A stretch of DNA of 64,000 bases from Amycolatopsis rifamycinica (GCF_000695625.1 NZ_JMQI01000027.1:1-64000), one strand, 5' to 3'. Shown: positions 1-8,675, numbered from the stretch's first letter. Notes: generated by a model not told the origin, from the sequence alone. A program made the numbers and translations.

Positions 1-866
1 CGGGGCCCGGGCAGGTGCGGGTCCGGGTGGCGGCGACGTCGTTCAATTCCGTCGACGGCAACATCCGGGGTGGATTCATGCAGGGGCCGATTCCGGTGGT
101 GCTGCCGCACACGCCGGGTCTGGACGTCGCCGGGACGGTCGACGCGCTGGGTCAAGGTGTGACCGGGTTCGAGGTGGGTGATCCGGTCGTCGGTTTTCTG
201 CCGATGGACGGGACCGGTGCGGCGGCGGAGTACGTTCTGGCGCCGGTGGAGGTGCTGACGTCGGCGCCGAGGAGCATCCCGTTGGCCGAGGCCGCGGCGT
301 TGCCGGTGGTGGGATTGACGGCGTATCAGGCGTTGTTCGATCACGGGAAGCTGGCGGCCGGGCAGCGGGTGCTGATCAACGGTGCGGGGGGTGCGGTCGG
401 GGGTTATGCGGTGCAGCTGGCGAAGAACGCTGGTGCTTATGTGATCGCGACGGCCAGTCCGCGTAGTGCCGAGGCGGTCAAGACCGCTGATGAGGTCGTC
501 GACCACACCGCCACCGCGGTGACCGACGCGGTGACCGAGCCGGTCGATCTGGCCCTCAATCTGGCCCCGGTCGCTCCGGAGCAGCTGGCCGCGCTGGCTG
601 GTGTGGTCCGTCCGGGCGGGGTGGTAGTGAACACGACGGTGTGGATGCCCGCGCCGTCGGATGAGGGGCGTGGGGTGCGGGGGATCGATCTGTTCGTGCG
701 GAGTGATGCCGGGCAGCTGGCGCGGTTGGTGGGGCTGGTCGACCGTGGTGAGCTGCGGATCGACGTGGCCGAGCGGGTGGCGTTGGCGGAGTTGCCGTCG
801 TTGCACGCCCGGGCCGCCGACGGCTTGGTGCACGGCAAGGTCATCGTCGTCCCGTCCGCCGCCTGA
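1..866 (+). CDS. NADP-dependent quinone oxidoreductase-like MDR protein (5' partial)
   Basis: The reading frame is open to the window edge. The first visible residues (GPGQVRVRVAATSFNSVDG) match the early conserved stretch of zinc-independent medium-chain dehydrogenases, so a short N-terminal part lies upstream. A GTG at position 15 is internal to the domain and is probably not the start. The Rossmann motif GAGGAVGGYAVQLAKNAGA is present near the middle, and the PGLDVAGTVDALG segment is typical of the GroES-like half. The family reduces quinones or enones with NADPH. The NmrA-like gene starts 25 bases downstream on the same strand, so the two probably form a redox operon. Substrate unknown. 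Confidence 0.85.
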   Translation, partial: GPGQVRVRVAATSFNSVDGNIRGGFMQGPIPVVLPHTPGLDVAGTVDALGQGVTGFEVGDPVVGFLPMDGTGAAAEYVLAPVEVLTSAPRSIPLAEAAALPVVGLTAYQALFDHGKLAAGQRVLINGAGGAVGGYAVQLAKNAGAYVIATASPRSAEAVKTADEVVDHTATAVTDAVTEPVDLALNLAPVAPEQLAALAGVVRPGGVVVNTTVWMPAPSDEGRGVRGIDLFVRSDAGQLARLVGLVDRGELRIDVAERVALAELPSLHARAADGLVHGKVIVVPSAA

Positions 867-891
867 TCCATTTCACGCGAGAGGAAACACC

Positions 892-1866
892 ATGAGCGAC
901 AAGAAGACCATCGTGGTCCTGGGTGCGACGGGGGCGCAGGGCGGAGGTCTCGCCCGGGCCATTGTGGACGATCCCGGCGGTCCGTTCGCCGCGCGGGCCG
1001 TCACCAGGAACCCGGGCTCGCCAAAGGCGCGCGCGCTGGCTGAGCGTGGTGCCGAGGTGGTGGAGGCGACCCTGGACGACGAGGATTCCCTGCGGAGGGC
1101 GTTCGACGGCGCGCACGGCGCCTTCGTGGTGACCAACTTCTGGGAGTCCATGTCCGCCGACGTCGAACTGGCGCAGGCCGCGACAGCCGCCCGTGCCGCG
1201 AAGGCGGCCGGGCTGGCCCACGTCGTCTGGTCGACCCTGGAGGACACCCGCGAGGTCCTTCCCGCGTCCGGCCAACGGGTCCCGGTGCTGCAGGACCGCT
1301 ACACCGTCCCGCACTTCGACGCCAAGGCCGAGGCGGACGCGTTCTTCCGCGACGCGGGTGTCCCGACGACCTACCTGCGGAGCACCTTCTTCTGGGAGGG
1401 GTTCACCCAGGACTCCAAGCCGGTGCGGGGCGAAGACGGCCGGCTCGTGCTCACCTTGCCGATGGGGGAGGCCCGGCTGGCGGGCATCGCGGTGGAGGAC
1501 ATCGGGCGCACCGCGTACGGGATCTTCGCCGCCGGCGACGAGTACGTGGGCGAGGTCGTGAGCATCGCGGGCGAACACCTGACCGGCGCGGAGTACGCCG
1601 CCGCGTTCGCCGACGCGCTGGGCGAACCGGTCGGCTACCGGCCGCTCACGCCCGAGCAGCTCCGCTCCTCCGGGCTGCCGGCCGGTGCGGAGATCGGCAA
1701 CATGTTCCAGTACTACGTCGAAGGCGAGCGCGGCTTCGTCGGTGCGCGCGACCTCGACGTGGTCCGATCGCTCAACCCGCGCCTGCAGACCTTCCGCGCC
1801 TGGCTGGACGGGCACGTCGAGCAGGTCCGGTCCGCGATCCGCGCGGGCGAGTCCGATCAGCCTTGA
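892..1866 (+). CDS. NmrA-family NAD(P)-binding protein
   Basis: This 324-residue protein begins IVVLGATGAQGGGLARAI, the glycine-rich nucleotide-binding loop of atypical short-chain dehydrogenases. The substrate-site region (NFWESM, then a VWSTLED strand) resembles NmrA/HSCARG proteins, which bind NADP and act as redox sensors or reductases. The ATG at 892 follows GAGAGGAAA at about seven bases; longer in-frame extension upstream would overlap the preceding gene and has the wrong composition. The stop overlaps the convergent MarR gene by ten bases. Co-transcription with the upstream quinone oxidoreductase is likely. Enzymatic activity, if any, cannot be assigned. Confidence 0.85.
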   Translation: MSDKKTIVVLGATGAQGGGLARAIVDDPGGPFAARAVTRNPGSPKARALAERGAEVVEATLDDEDSLRRAFDGAHGAFVVTNFWESMSADVELAQAATAARAAKAAGLAHVVWSTLEDTREVLPASGQRVPVLQDRYTVPHFDAKAEADAFFRDAGVPTTYLRSTFFWEGFTQDSKPVRGEDGRLVLTLPMGEARLAGIAVEDIGRTAYGIFAAGDEYVGEVVSIAGEHLTGAEYAAAFADALGEPVGYRPLTPEQLRSSGLPAGAEIGNMFQYYVEGERGFVGARDLDVVRSLNPRLQTFRAWLDGHVEQVRSAIRAGESDQP

Positions 1867-2357
1867 CGCCGGCGCCGCGGCGCGGCCGAGCGCGGCGGCG
1901 CCGAGCGCATGTGGTCGCGTACCGGCGCCAGCAGGCCCGCGAGGGTCTCGACGTCGGTGCGCGAGAGCGGCTCGAAGAGCAGGCTGCTGACCACTTCGAC
2001 GTGCCCGGGCAGCACCTGCGCGAGCCGCGCGCGGCCGGCGTCGGTGATGGTGACCGTGACGCTGCGCTCGTCGTCCGGGGACGTGCTGCGCACGACCAGG
2101 CCCGCCTTCTCCAGCAGGCCCGCCTGGTAGGTCAGCCCGCTGCGGCTGTAGACGACCCCGTCGGCGAGGTCGGTCATGCGGTGGCTGCCCGCCGGTGCGT
2201 CGCCGAGCCGGGCCAGCAGCTGGAACTGCACGTAGCTGAGGTCGCCGGCTTGCCGCAGCTGCTGCTCCACCGCGTGACGCAGCAGGCTGGTCACCTCGAT
2301 GAGGTCGAAGTAGGTGCCGAGCTGCACGGGATCGAGCGACGGCGGGGTGTCGGGCAT
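1857..2357 (-). CDS. MarR-family transcriptional regulator
   Basis: This 166-residue protein has the MarR winged-helix layout: a dimerisation helix, then YVQFQLLARLGDAPAGSHRMTDLADG, the recognition helix region VVYSRSGLTYQAGLLEKAGLV, and the wing RSTSPDDERSVTVTITDAGR. The C-terminal tail is arginine/proline-rich and overlaps the end of the convergent NmrA gene. It is divergent from the PIG-L gene. A perfect 12-base palindrome lies just upstream, and a TAGACT box on the minus strand sits six bases before the ATG, suggesting a leaderless, autoregulated transcript. The inducing ligand is unknown; the adjacent oxidoreductases make a redox or phenolic signal plausible (inference). Confidence 0.9.
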   Translation of the reverse strand: MPDTPPSLDPVQLGTYFDLIEVTSLLRHAVEQQLRQAGDLSYVQFQLLARLGDAPAGSHRMTDLADGVVYSRSGLTYQAGLLEKAGLVVRSTSPDDERSVTVTITDAGRARLAQVLPGHVEVVSSLLFEPLSRTDVETLAGLLAPVRDHMRSAPPRSAAPRRRRQG

Positions 2358-2373
2358 GAACCCAGTCTACTGC

Positions 2374-2385
2374 TTCGAATTCGAA
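2374..2385. promoter_or_regulatory. Palindromic MarR operator candidate
   Basis: TTCGAATTCGAA is a perfect 12-base palindrome in the divergent gap between the MarR gene and the PIG-L gene. On the minus strand it ends just before a TAGACT -10-like box (2364-2369), so bound regulator would cover the MarR promoter. Size and symmetry suit MarR dimers. Assignment rests on position only. Confidence 0.5.
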
Positions 2386-2444
2386 ATGTCCGGAGCCGCC
2401 GGAAAGGCTCTCCCGCCCGGGCCGCGTGCGGCAGGATGTCCGCC

Positions 2445-3200
2445 ATGACGTTGCCCGCTCTGCCCGAGGAATCCTTCCGGCGCGTGCTCTGCGTCGTCGC
2501 GCACCCCGACGACATGGAGTACGGCACGTCCGCAGCCGTCGCGCGCTGGACCGCGCGCGGCATCGAGGTCGGCTACCTCCTGCTCACCCGCGGCGAGGCC
2601 GGCATGCCGAACCCGCCCGAGGAGACCGCGCGCCTGCGCGTCGCCGAGCAGCGGGCCGCCTGCGCCGTCGTCGGCGTCGGGCACCTGACCGTCCTGGAGC
2701 ACCCGGACGGGGTGCTCGTCTACGGCCTCGACCTGCGCCGGGACATCTGCCGGGAGATCCGCCGGTTCCAGCCCGACGTCGTCTACGGCGGCAGCTTCGA
2801 GGTCGAGACGCCGTACGGCTTCGACCAGGCCGACCACCGCGCCGCCGGCCTCGCGACGCTCGACGCCATCCGCGACGCGGGCAACCGGTGGGTCTTCCCG
2901 GAGCAGATCGACGACGAGGGCCTCGAACCGCACTCCGTCCGCTGGTACCTCACCCCGGGCATGACGGACGCGACCCACGGCGTCGACGTCACCGGCGAGC
3001 CGCTGCGCCGCGGCGTCGCCTCGCTGGAGGCGCACGCCGCGTACCTGGCCGCGCTCCCGGACCACCCGGCGCCGGCCGACTTCATCCCGCGGTTCGCCGC
3101 GATGAGCGGCAAAGCCATGGGCGTCGAGCACGCCGTCCTCTTCCGCGCCCACGATCTGCAGGCACCCCCGGAGCTCCCGGCCGAAGCCACACAGGACTGA
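2445..3200 (+). CDS. PIG-L/LmbE-family deacetylase
   Basis: This 251-residue protein begins with the metal-site motif AHPDD (AHPDDMEYGT) and has the later QADHRAAG motif carrying the third histidine, as in PIG-L/LmbE N-acetylglucosamine deacetylases and mycothiol S-conjugate amidases. Zinc-dependent removal of an N-acyl group is the family reaction; the substrate is not evident. Two ATGs are possible at 2436 and 2445. The second is preferred because GCAGG lies nine bases before it. Actinomycetes usually carry several paralogues, and this copy has no mycothiol genes nearby. It is divergent from the MarR gene and could share its control region. Confidence 0.85.
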   Translation: MTLPALPEESFRRVLCVVAHPDDMEYGTSAAVARWTARGIEVGYLLLTRGEAGMPNPPEETARLRVAEQRAACAVVGVGHLTVLEHPDGVLVYGLDLRRDICREIRRFQPDVVYGGSFEVETPYGFDQADHRAAGLATLDAIRDAGNRWVFPEQIDDEGLEPHSVRWYLTPGMTDATHGVDVTGEPLRRGVASLEAHAAYLAALPDHPAPADFIPRFAAMSGKAMGVEHAVLFRAHDLQAPPELPAEATQD

Positions 3201-3320
3201 ATCCGGTCGCCGGCCGCCTCGCCGCACCAGCCGGTCTTCATGCGAGTAGCGGTTGCCCGTGGTCGCGAAGAAGGGTGAAGCTACCCGGACAAGACCATCA
3301 CGTTCGTCGGGGAGGGCGTC

Positions 3321-4319
3321 ATGAGGCGTGGTCTGGTTTGCCTGCTCGCGGTCGCGCTGGTGGCCACGGCGTGCGGCGGGTCCGGTGACAGCCCTTCCCC
3401 CGGCCGGGACGAAGTCGGCTACCTGACGTCCTTCGGCACGTTCGGCCGGGACGCCTACGCCTACGTCGCCCAGGAGAAGGGTTTCTTCGGCGAAGCCGGG
3501 CTCGACGTCACGATCACGCCGGGCAGTGGCACGGTGGACGTGCTCAAGCTGGTCGCCGGAGGCCGGGCGGGCTTCGGGACGGCGGACTTCACGGCCACCG
3601 CGATCACCGTGGCGAAGGAGAGGCTGCCGGTGACCGCCGTCGCGGCGGTGCACCAGCGGTCCCTCGCCGCGATCATCTCGCTCGAGGGCCGGGGCATCGC
3701 CAAGCCGGCGGACCTGGCCGGGAAGAAGATCGCCGATCAGGCCGGCTCGACGAACCAGGTGATGTTCCCCGTCTACGCCAAGGCCGCCGGCATCGACCCG
3801 GCCTCGGTGCGGTTCGTGCCGTCCGCTCCGCCCGCCCTTCCGCAACTGCTGGCGAGCGGGCAGGTGGACGGGATCGGGCAGTTCGTCGTCGGCCGTCCGT
3901 TGATCGAGGCGGCGGCGCGGGGCAGGAAGGCGGTCGTGCTGCCCTACGGCGACCTGGTGCCCGACCTGTACGGCAACGTGGTCGTCACGTCGAAGGAGCT
4001 CGCGGCCAGGAATCCCGCGCTGGTGCGGCGCTTCACCGCGGCGCTGCTCAAAGGGCTCGGCTACGCGATCGAGCACCCCGAGGAGCTCGGCGCGATCCTC
4101 AAGAAGTACCAGCCGGCCCAGGACGCGGGTGTGGCGGCCGCCGAGATCGGGCTGATGGCGGCCTACGTCCGGCCCGCCGGATTCACCGGCCCGCTCGGCC
4201 AGGTCGCCGAGGCGAGGGTGCGGAAGATCGTCGGCACCCTCACCGACGCCGGTGCCGTCCCGGCCGGTGCGCTCAGCCCCGCCGACGTCGTCTCCTTCGG
4301 GCTGGTGCCCCGGCCGTGA
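3321..4319 (+). CDS. ABC transporter substrate-binding lipoprotein (NMT1/THI5-like)
   Basis: This 332-residue protein has a lipoprotein signal peptide: basic start, hydrophobic core, then VATAC with the lipidated Cys at residue 18. The mature part reads as an NMT1/THI5-type periplasmic-fold receptor (YVAQEKGFFGEAGLDVTI, then VDVLKLVAGGRAGFG), the class used for pyrimidine precursors, taurine, nitrate and aromatic sulfonates. GGGGAGGG precedes the ATG. The stop overlaps the ATPase start (GTGA), so the three transporter genes are one operon. No TPP riboswitch core was seen upstream, so a thiamine-precursor role is not supported. Substrate unassigned. Confidence 0.88.
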   Translation: MRRGLVCLLAVALVATACGGSGDSPSPGRDEVGYLTSFGTFGRDAYAYVAQEKGFFGEAGLDVTITPGSGTVDVLKLVAGGRAGFGTADFTATAITVAKERLPVTAVAAVHQRSLAAIISLEGRGIAKPADLAGKKIADQAGSTNQVMFPVYAKAAGIDPASVRFVPSAPPALPQLLASGQVDGIGQFVVGRPLIEAAARGRKAVVLPYGDLVPDLYGNVVVTSKELAARNPALVRRFTAALLKGLGYAIEHPEELGAILKKYQPAQDAGVAAAEIGLMAAYVRPAGFTGPLGQVAEARVRKIVGTLTDAGAVPAGALSPADVVSFGLVPRP

Positions 4320-5074
4320 TCGTCCTGGACGGCGTGGCGCAGGTCTTCGACGGCCGGGCGGGGCCGGTCCAGGCGCTCGCCGGAATCGACCTGGAGGTGG
4401 GGGAGAACGAGTTCGTCGCGGTCATCGGGCGGTCCGGCTGCGGCAAGTCGACGTTGCTGCGGCTCGTCGCCGGGCTGCTGCCGCCGACCCGGGGCCGGAT
4501 CTTCATTGGCGGCGAGCCGGTGACCAAGCCGCGTCGCGACGTCTCCTTCATGTTCCAGCGCCCGGCGCTGCTGCCGTGGCGATCGGTGCTGTCGAACGTC
4601 ATGCTGCCGATCGAGATCTTCGGCCTGGAGCGGAAGTCCTACCGGGACCGGGCGCACGAGCTGCTGGAGCTGGTCGGCCTGCGTGGCTTCGAAAAGCGGC
4701 TGCCCCACGAGCTTTCCGGCGGGATGCAGCAACGGGTCTCGCTGTGCCGGTCGTTGATCCACGCCCCGGCGGTCATGCTCATGGACGAACCGTTCTCCGC
4801 ATTGGACGCCTTGACCCGGACGGAGCTTTCCGGGGAACTGCAACGCATCCAGCTGGAGCAGCCGAGGACGGTCGTGTTCGTGACGCATTCCGTCGAGGAG
4901 GCCGTCGTGCTCGCCGACCGGGTGGCGGTGCTCACCCCGCGGCCCGGCCGGCTCCGCAAGACCGTCGACCTCGCCGTGGCCCGGCCACGCGTGCCCGGGC
5001 GCCCCGACGTCGATCAGGCGGGGCGCGAGCTGCGCGACCTGCTCACCGCCCCGGTCGACGGGGGAGCGGCATGA
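4316..5074 (+). CDS. ABC transporter ATP-binding subunit
   Basis: This 252-residue ATPase starts at GTG, overlapping the receptor gene by four bases. All motifs are intact: Walker A GRSGCGKST (38-46), Q-loop in FMFQRPALLPW, signature LSGGMQQR (133-140), Walker B VMLMDE with catalytic E158, and the H-loop His191 in VTHS. It belongs to the nitrate/taurine (SsuB/TauB) subfamily and would energise the permease encoded next. Its stop overlaps the permease start (ATGA), so stoichiometric coupled translation is expected. Confidence 0.92.
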   Translation: MIVLDGVAQVFDGRAGPVQALAGIDLEVGENEFVAVIGRSGCGKSTLLRLVAGLLPPTRGRIFIGGEPVTKPRRDVSFMFQRPALLPWRSVLSNVMLPIEIFGLERKSYRDRAHELLELVGLRGFEKRLPHELSGGMQQRVSLCRSLIHAPAVMLMDEPFSALDALTRTELSGELQRIQLEQPRTVVFVTHSVEEAVVLADRVAVLTPRPGRLRKTVDLAVARPRVPGRPDVDQAGRELRDLLTAPVDGGAA

Positions 5075-5823
5075 GGGGCCGGGCCGTCGTGCAGCCCATC
5101 GTGGGGGTACTGGTGCTCATCGGCCTCTGGTGGCTGGTGACGATCGTCTTCTCGATCGAGCGGTTCCTCGTCCCGAGCCCGGCCGACGTGGTCGCGTCGT
5201 TCCTCGAGCTGCCGGGGTACCTGCTCGGCCAGAGCCTGGTCACCCTGCTCGAGACCGTCGAGGGTTTCGCACTGTCCATTGTGGTCGGTATCCCGCTCGC
5301 GACGCTGATCGTCCGGTTCCCGCTGCTGGAACGGACGTTCTACCCGATCCTGCTCGCCGTGAACGCGGTGCCCAAGATCGCCGTCGCCCCGATCCTGGTG
5401 GTGTGGTTCGGCTTCGGGCAGGGGCCGAAGGTGGTCCTGGTCGTGCTGGTGTGCGTGTTCCCCGTGGTCATCTCGACCGTGTCCGGGATGAAGTCCACAC
5501 CGCACGAGCTCGTCGAGCTGCTCCGCTCGTGGGATGCCTCCCGCCGGCAGGAGTTCTTCAAGCTGCGGATCCGCCACGCCCTGCCGCAGATCTTCGTCGG
5601 GCTGAAGGTGGCGATCTCCCTGGCGGTCATCGGCGCGGTGATCGCGGAGTTCGTCGGCGCCGACGCCGGTCTCGGTTTCGTCATCGTCCAGTCCGGCGCC
5701 AGTGCCGACACGTCACTGGCCTTCGCCGCGATGACCCTCCTGGCGATCATGAGCATCGCGTTGTTCTACGGCCTCGCCTACCTCGAACGGAAGCTGGTGC
5801 CGTGGGCCGAGGAGCACCGGTGA
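5071..5823 (+). CDS. ABC transporter permease subunit
   Basis: This 250-residue inner-membrane protein has about six hydrophobic segments, starting with PIVGVLVLIGLWWLVTIVF. A coupling-loop segment (STPHELVELLRSWDASRRQEFFKLRIRHALPQI, split here only by reading) matches the EAA loop of SsuC/TauC-type permeases. The ATG at 5071 overlaps the ATPase stop; a much longer frame is open upstream but lies over the ATPase gene in another frame. It completes the three-gene importer. The region downstream holds transporter relics, not a fourth subunit. Confidence 0.92.
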   Translation: MRGRAVVQPIVGVLVLIGLWWLVTIVFSIERFLVPSPADVVASFLELPGYLLGQSLVTLLETVEGFALSIVVGIPLATLIVRFPLLERTFYPILLAVNAVPKIAVAPILVVWFGFGQGPKVVLVVLVCVFPVVISTVSGMKSTPHELVELLRSWDASRRQEFFKLRIRHALPQIFVGLKVAISLAVIGAVIAEFVGADAGLGFVIVQSGASADTSLAFAAMTLLAIMSIALFYGLAYLERKLVPWAEEHR

Positions 5824-5920
5824 TCGACCCCCGGGTACGCGCTGGGAGACCGGGTGGCGCCGGCCGACCAGCGGTTCGTCGGCCGCGTGGCCGCCCGGTC
5901 GGGCAGGACTCCGAAAGTGT

Positions 5921-6133
5921 AGGTGGCGGTGGTTCGACCTTGCGCTCGCCGCTCTGATCACCGCGCTGAGCGTGGCGGTGTTCGCCCAGGACAAGCGGCT
6001 CGAGGAGGACACGATCATCGGGGTGTTCTTCGCCGCCGCCTTTCGGGCTCGGCAGCATCGTCCTCGGTGGCGCCCCCGGCTACCGGGGCTCCAGGCTGTA
6101 TCCGCCGTACGGGCTGAACCTGGCCGACGGCGG
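5921..6133 (+). pseudogene. Membrane-protein remnant, resembling ABC-3 type permease
   Basis: The plus strand encodes DLALAALITALSVAVFAQ followed by DKRLEEDTIIGVFFAAAF, a hydrophobic helix and a loop like those of the ABC-3 (zinc/manganese) permease family. The frame has no plausible start. Near position 6040 it must shift by one base to continue as FGLGSIVLGG. I read it as a decayed middle fragment of a permease gene. The family match is from recalled motifs and is tentative. The preceding 100 bases (5824-5920) hold nothing recognisable. Confidence 0.35.
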
Positions 6134-6587
6134 TCAGCGGTCGTGGTCGGCGTGGCGCCACCAGGCCGCGGTGGCGGCGATGCCCGCGACGCCGACCAGC
6201 ACGACGAGCGTGAAGCCGGGCGCGCCGGTGGGTCGCGGTCGGGGCCGGCGATGTCGGTGTAGAGCGCGGGGACCGACCAGGGGAAGTACCGGCCGTAGCC
6301 GAGCAGGGCGACGACCTGGGCGAAGAACACCGCCGCGATCATGGCGACCACACCGCGCGGACGCCCGGGCGGATCCGGCTGCCCAGCAACGACACCCGGC
6401 CGCCGGTGGGGCGGACCATGCCGAGCAGCATCCGGATCGTGGTCGTCTTGCCGGCGCCGTTGAGGCCGAGGAGTGCGTGGATCTCTCCGGGCGCGACCGT
6501 GAACGACAGCCGGTCCACCGCGACGAGGGCGCCGTAGCGCTTGGTCAGGTGTTCGGCGTCGACGGCCGGGCTGTCGCCCACGTCCAT
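6134..6587 (-). pseudogene. Fused remnant of ABC-2 exporter: ATPase N-terminus joined to permease C-terminus
   Basis: Starting at ATG 6587 the minus strand encodes an ABC ATPase N-terminus ([20 protein letters not shown], Walker [10 protein letters not shown]) that stops in frame near 6339, after only about 75 residues. The next bases, in another frame, encode a permease tail ([20 protein letters not shown], then YFPWSVPALYTDIAGPDR). That frame in turn needs one extra C near 6239 to continue as GAPGFTLVVLVGVAGIAATA and reach a sensible stop at 6134. One large deletion joining two adjacent exporter genes plus a single-base loss explains all of this. No function is expected. Confidence 0.75.
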
Positions 6588-6634
6588 CTCCTGTCTGTCC
6601 GGCTTCGGCGGCGGGGCCGCGAGGTGATCCGGCT

Positions 6635-7780
6635 CTAGGCACGCGCGGGCAGACGCGGGGGTTGCCATCGCCAGGTGGCGTTGCCGTCAGGAGCGATGCT
6701 CCGGCGCCACAGGGCCGCGGGCATCAGCCGGATCATGGTGGTCAACGCCCGGTATGCGGCCCGGGAGGTCGTTCGGGCGCCGTCTTTGCGGGCACCGAGG
6801 GCGGTGGCCTGGGTCCGGGGCCGTCGCCCGGTGTCGTAGCGGTGCAAGGCGGCTTCGACGGTCGGTTCGGTGGCGAGGGCGGCGGCGAGGACCACGGCGT
6901 CTTCGAGGGACTGCCCCGCGCCCTGGCCGCGGTCGGGGCTCATCGCGTGCGCGGCGTCGCCGAGCAGCGCCACCCGCCCCCGCACGTAGGTGGGCAACGG
7001 GTCCAGGTCGTGGATGTCGATGTGGATCACCGACCCGGGCGGCGTGCGGTCGATCAGCTCCGGGATCGGGTCGTGCCAGCTCCCGATACGGCGCGTGACC
7101 TCGGCCTTCTCGTCGTCGAACCGCACGTCCGGCCGGCTTTCGGTGGTGACGTGGGCCCAGTAGGCGCGGCCCCGCGCGACCGGGTGGATGAGGAAGTAGC
7201 CGCCTGGGCCGAGTGTCATGCTGCCGGGCAGGCCGTCGACGTCGGCGATGCCCAGCCAGGCCGTGCGGCCGAGGAACCGCGGCGGTGGCGCGTCCGGCCA
7301 CAGGAGCCGGCGGGCGGTGCTGCGGATGCCGTCGGCGGCGACGAGAAGATCGGCGGTGAGCTCGTCCCCACCGGCGACGACCGTGACGCGCCCGGCCTCC
7401 TGCCGCAGCCCGGTGACCTCGGCGCCGGTGCGCACCCAGCCGTCCGGTGTCGCGTCCAGCAGCACCCGGTGCAGGTCGGCGCGGTGGAAGGCCAGCATCG
7501 CGGTCGGGTCCCCGGGCCGGGCGCGTTGCAGGTAGCGGCCATCCGGGGTGCGCACGTTGCCGGCGGCGCAGGTCGGAACGCCCGCCGAGCGGGCCGGTTC
7601 GCCGACGCCGAGTTCGTCGAGCGCCCGCAGCGCGTTCGGGGCCTGGGACATGCCCGCGCCGATCTCGCCCAGTACCGGAGTGCGTTCCAGGACGGTCGCG
7701 CGCCAGCCGATCCGGTCCAGCGCCACGGCGGCGGCCAGCCCGCCGATGCCGCCTCCGACCACGATGGCCTCTCCCATCAC
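6635..7780 (-). CDS. FAD-dependent monooxygenase (class A)
   Basis: This 381-residue protein has the three class A flavoprotein fingerprints: [13 protein letters not shown] at the N-terminus, an ADGIRSTAR motif mid-protein, and [24 protein letters not shown] near residue 290. It would use NAD(P)H and oxygen to hydroxylate an aromatic or related substrate. The start is GTG at 7780 or ATG at 7777; GAGGAG lies five or eight bases upstream. The start overlaps the stop of the GbsR-type regulator, so both are made from one transcript. C-terminal tryptophans and prolines follow the FAD domain without an extra domain. Confidence 0.88.
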   Translation of the reverse strand: MMGEAIVVGGGIGGLAAAVALDRIGWRATVLERTPVLGEIGAGMSQAPNALRALDELGVGEPARSAGVPTCAAGNVRTPDGRYLQRARPGDPTAMLAFHRADLHRVLLDATPDGWVRTGAEVTGLRQEAGRVTVVAGGDELTADLLVAADGIRSTARRLLWPDAPPPRFLGRTAWLGIADVDGLPGSMTLGPGGYFLIHPVARGRAYWAHVTTESRPDVRFDDEKAEVTRRIGSWHDPIPELIDRTPPGSVIHIDIHDLDPLPTYVRGRVALLGDAAHAMSPDRGQGAGQSLEDAVVLAAALATEPTVEAALHRYDTGRRPRTQATALGARKDGARTTSRAAYRALTTMIRLMPAALWRRSIAPDGNATWRWQPPRLPARA

Positions 7781-8241
7781 GGCGTCTCCTCACGTTCGGG
7801 GTGCAGAGGTGGTGCGTCGTCGAAGACCTTGGCCATCCACTCGAAGGTCGCGTGCGCCTGCCGGATCCGGGCCGCGTGGTCCTCGTCCGGCCCGAGCAGG
7901 CTCAGGCCGTCGCGGGTGATGTCGAGGAACGAGGTGACCCCGGCGATCTGCCGCCGCACGACCACCGACCACGCGTGCTCGGCCATCCGGTAGTAGACGG
8001 TCCGGGCGCCGGGCCGGGACCGCCAGGTCAGGAACCCCATGCTCGACAGCAGCCGCAGGTTCGACGTCAGCGACGCGCGGCTCGCGCCGATGGCGGCGCT
8101 GATCTGCCCGGCGGACTGTTCCGGCGGATCGCAGACCATCAGCCACCCCAGCACCCGCCCGGCGATCGGCGGCACACCGTCGCGGGCGAGGTAGGTCGAG
8201 ACCCGCTCCACCCAGTCGAGCAGTTGGTCCTGTTCGGCCAC
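7777..8241 (-). CDS. GbsR/MarR-type transcriptional regulator
   Basis: This 154-residue protein carries a winged helix: VLGWLMVCDPPEQSAGQISAAI, recognition helix ASRASLTSNLRLLSSMGFL, and a wing RSRPGARTVYYR. A longer frame is open upstream, but GTG 8241 is preferred because GGAGGGG lies about nine bases before it; GTG 8250 is an alternative. It leads a two-gene operon with the flavin monooxygenase, overlapping its start. A 34-base nested inverted repeat lies just upstream of the start, probably its own operator. The effector is likely the monooxygenase substrate (inference). Confidence 0.85.
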   Translation of the reverse strand: MAEQDQLLDWVERVSTYLARDGVPPIAGRVLGWLMVCDPPEQSAGQISAAIGASRASLTSNLRLLSSMGFLTWRSRPGARTVYYRMAEHAWSVVVRRQIAGVTSFLDITRDGLSLLGPDEDHAARIRQAHATFEWMAKVFDDAPPLHPEREETP

Positions 8242-8259
8242 GTCGCGCACCCCTCCATT

Positions 8260-8293
8260 TACAGTAGTTTCAGTGATAGCTGAAATTGCTGTA
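8260..8293. promoter_or_regulatory. 34-base nested inverted repeat, operator of the regulator/monooxygenase operon
   Basis: The structure is TACAG-N3-TTTCAG-N6-CTGAAA-N3-CTGTA, symmetric across the whole 34 bases. It lies 18 bases upstream of the regulator start and is AT-rich against a 70% GC background. Two nested half-site pairs suggest a dimer of dimers or two overlapping operators. It probably overlaps the promoter. Confidence 0.65.
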
Positions 8294-8675
8294 TTTGGCA
8301 ACGGTCGCGGCTGACGGCGGTCGTCGTGGCGCGCCGGGAGGGTGCCGTCCGGTTTGCCCCGACGCGATCTTTGCGGCATCTTTACGCGTGGAGTGCCGGG
8401 AAGTCTGGTCGGCCTGTCCGCGTCCGGCCCGGGCGGCGGGCGGTTGGACCGACCCTCGGGGAGTTCGATGGCGCTCATCTCGGCGTTCGGCGTCGTGCCG
8501 CCGATCAGCGTCTCGCTGTCCGGTGTCGCCGTACCCCCGCACTTCCTCGTGGGCCCGAGCCGGCCGACCGCGCTGCTGGTGCCCCTGAGCGTCGGCGCGC
8601 GCGGCCCGCGACGAGCGCCGTCAAGAAACCGACAGGAGAAGCCCATGAACCCCGGCGCCCCCACCTGGGACGTCG
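8294..8675. other. Intergenic stretch with no supported gene
   Basis: About 380 bases between the palindrome and the CBS gene. Several frames are open, but none has family resemblance. An ATG at 8644 with a good AGGAGAAG site starts a frame (MNPGAPTWDVVRW) that runs out of frame into the CBS gene; it could be a leader peptide or a relic. I call no gene here. Confidence 0.5.

Noticed and set aside
841..1815. Long minus-strand open frame over the NmrA gene
   Set aside because: It mirrors the NmrA gene in codon phase, has no family resemblance and no start signal; a GC-driven shadow.
3201..3320. Possible TPP riboswitch before the NMT1/THI5-like transporter
   Set aside because: The conserved thi-box core (CUGAGA and the ACCUGAUC-type segment) is not present, so thiamine-precursor import is unsupported.
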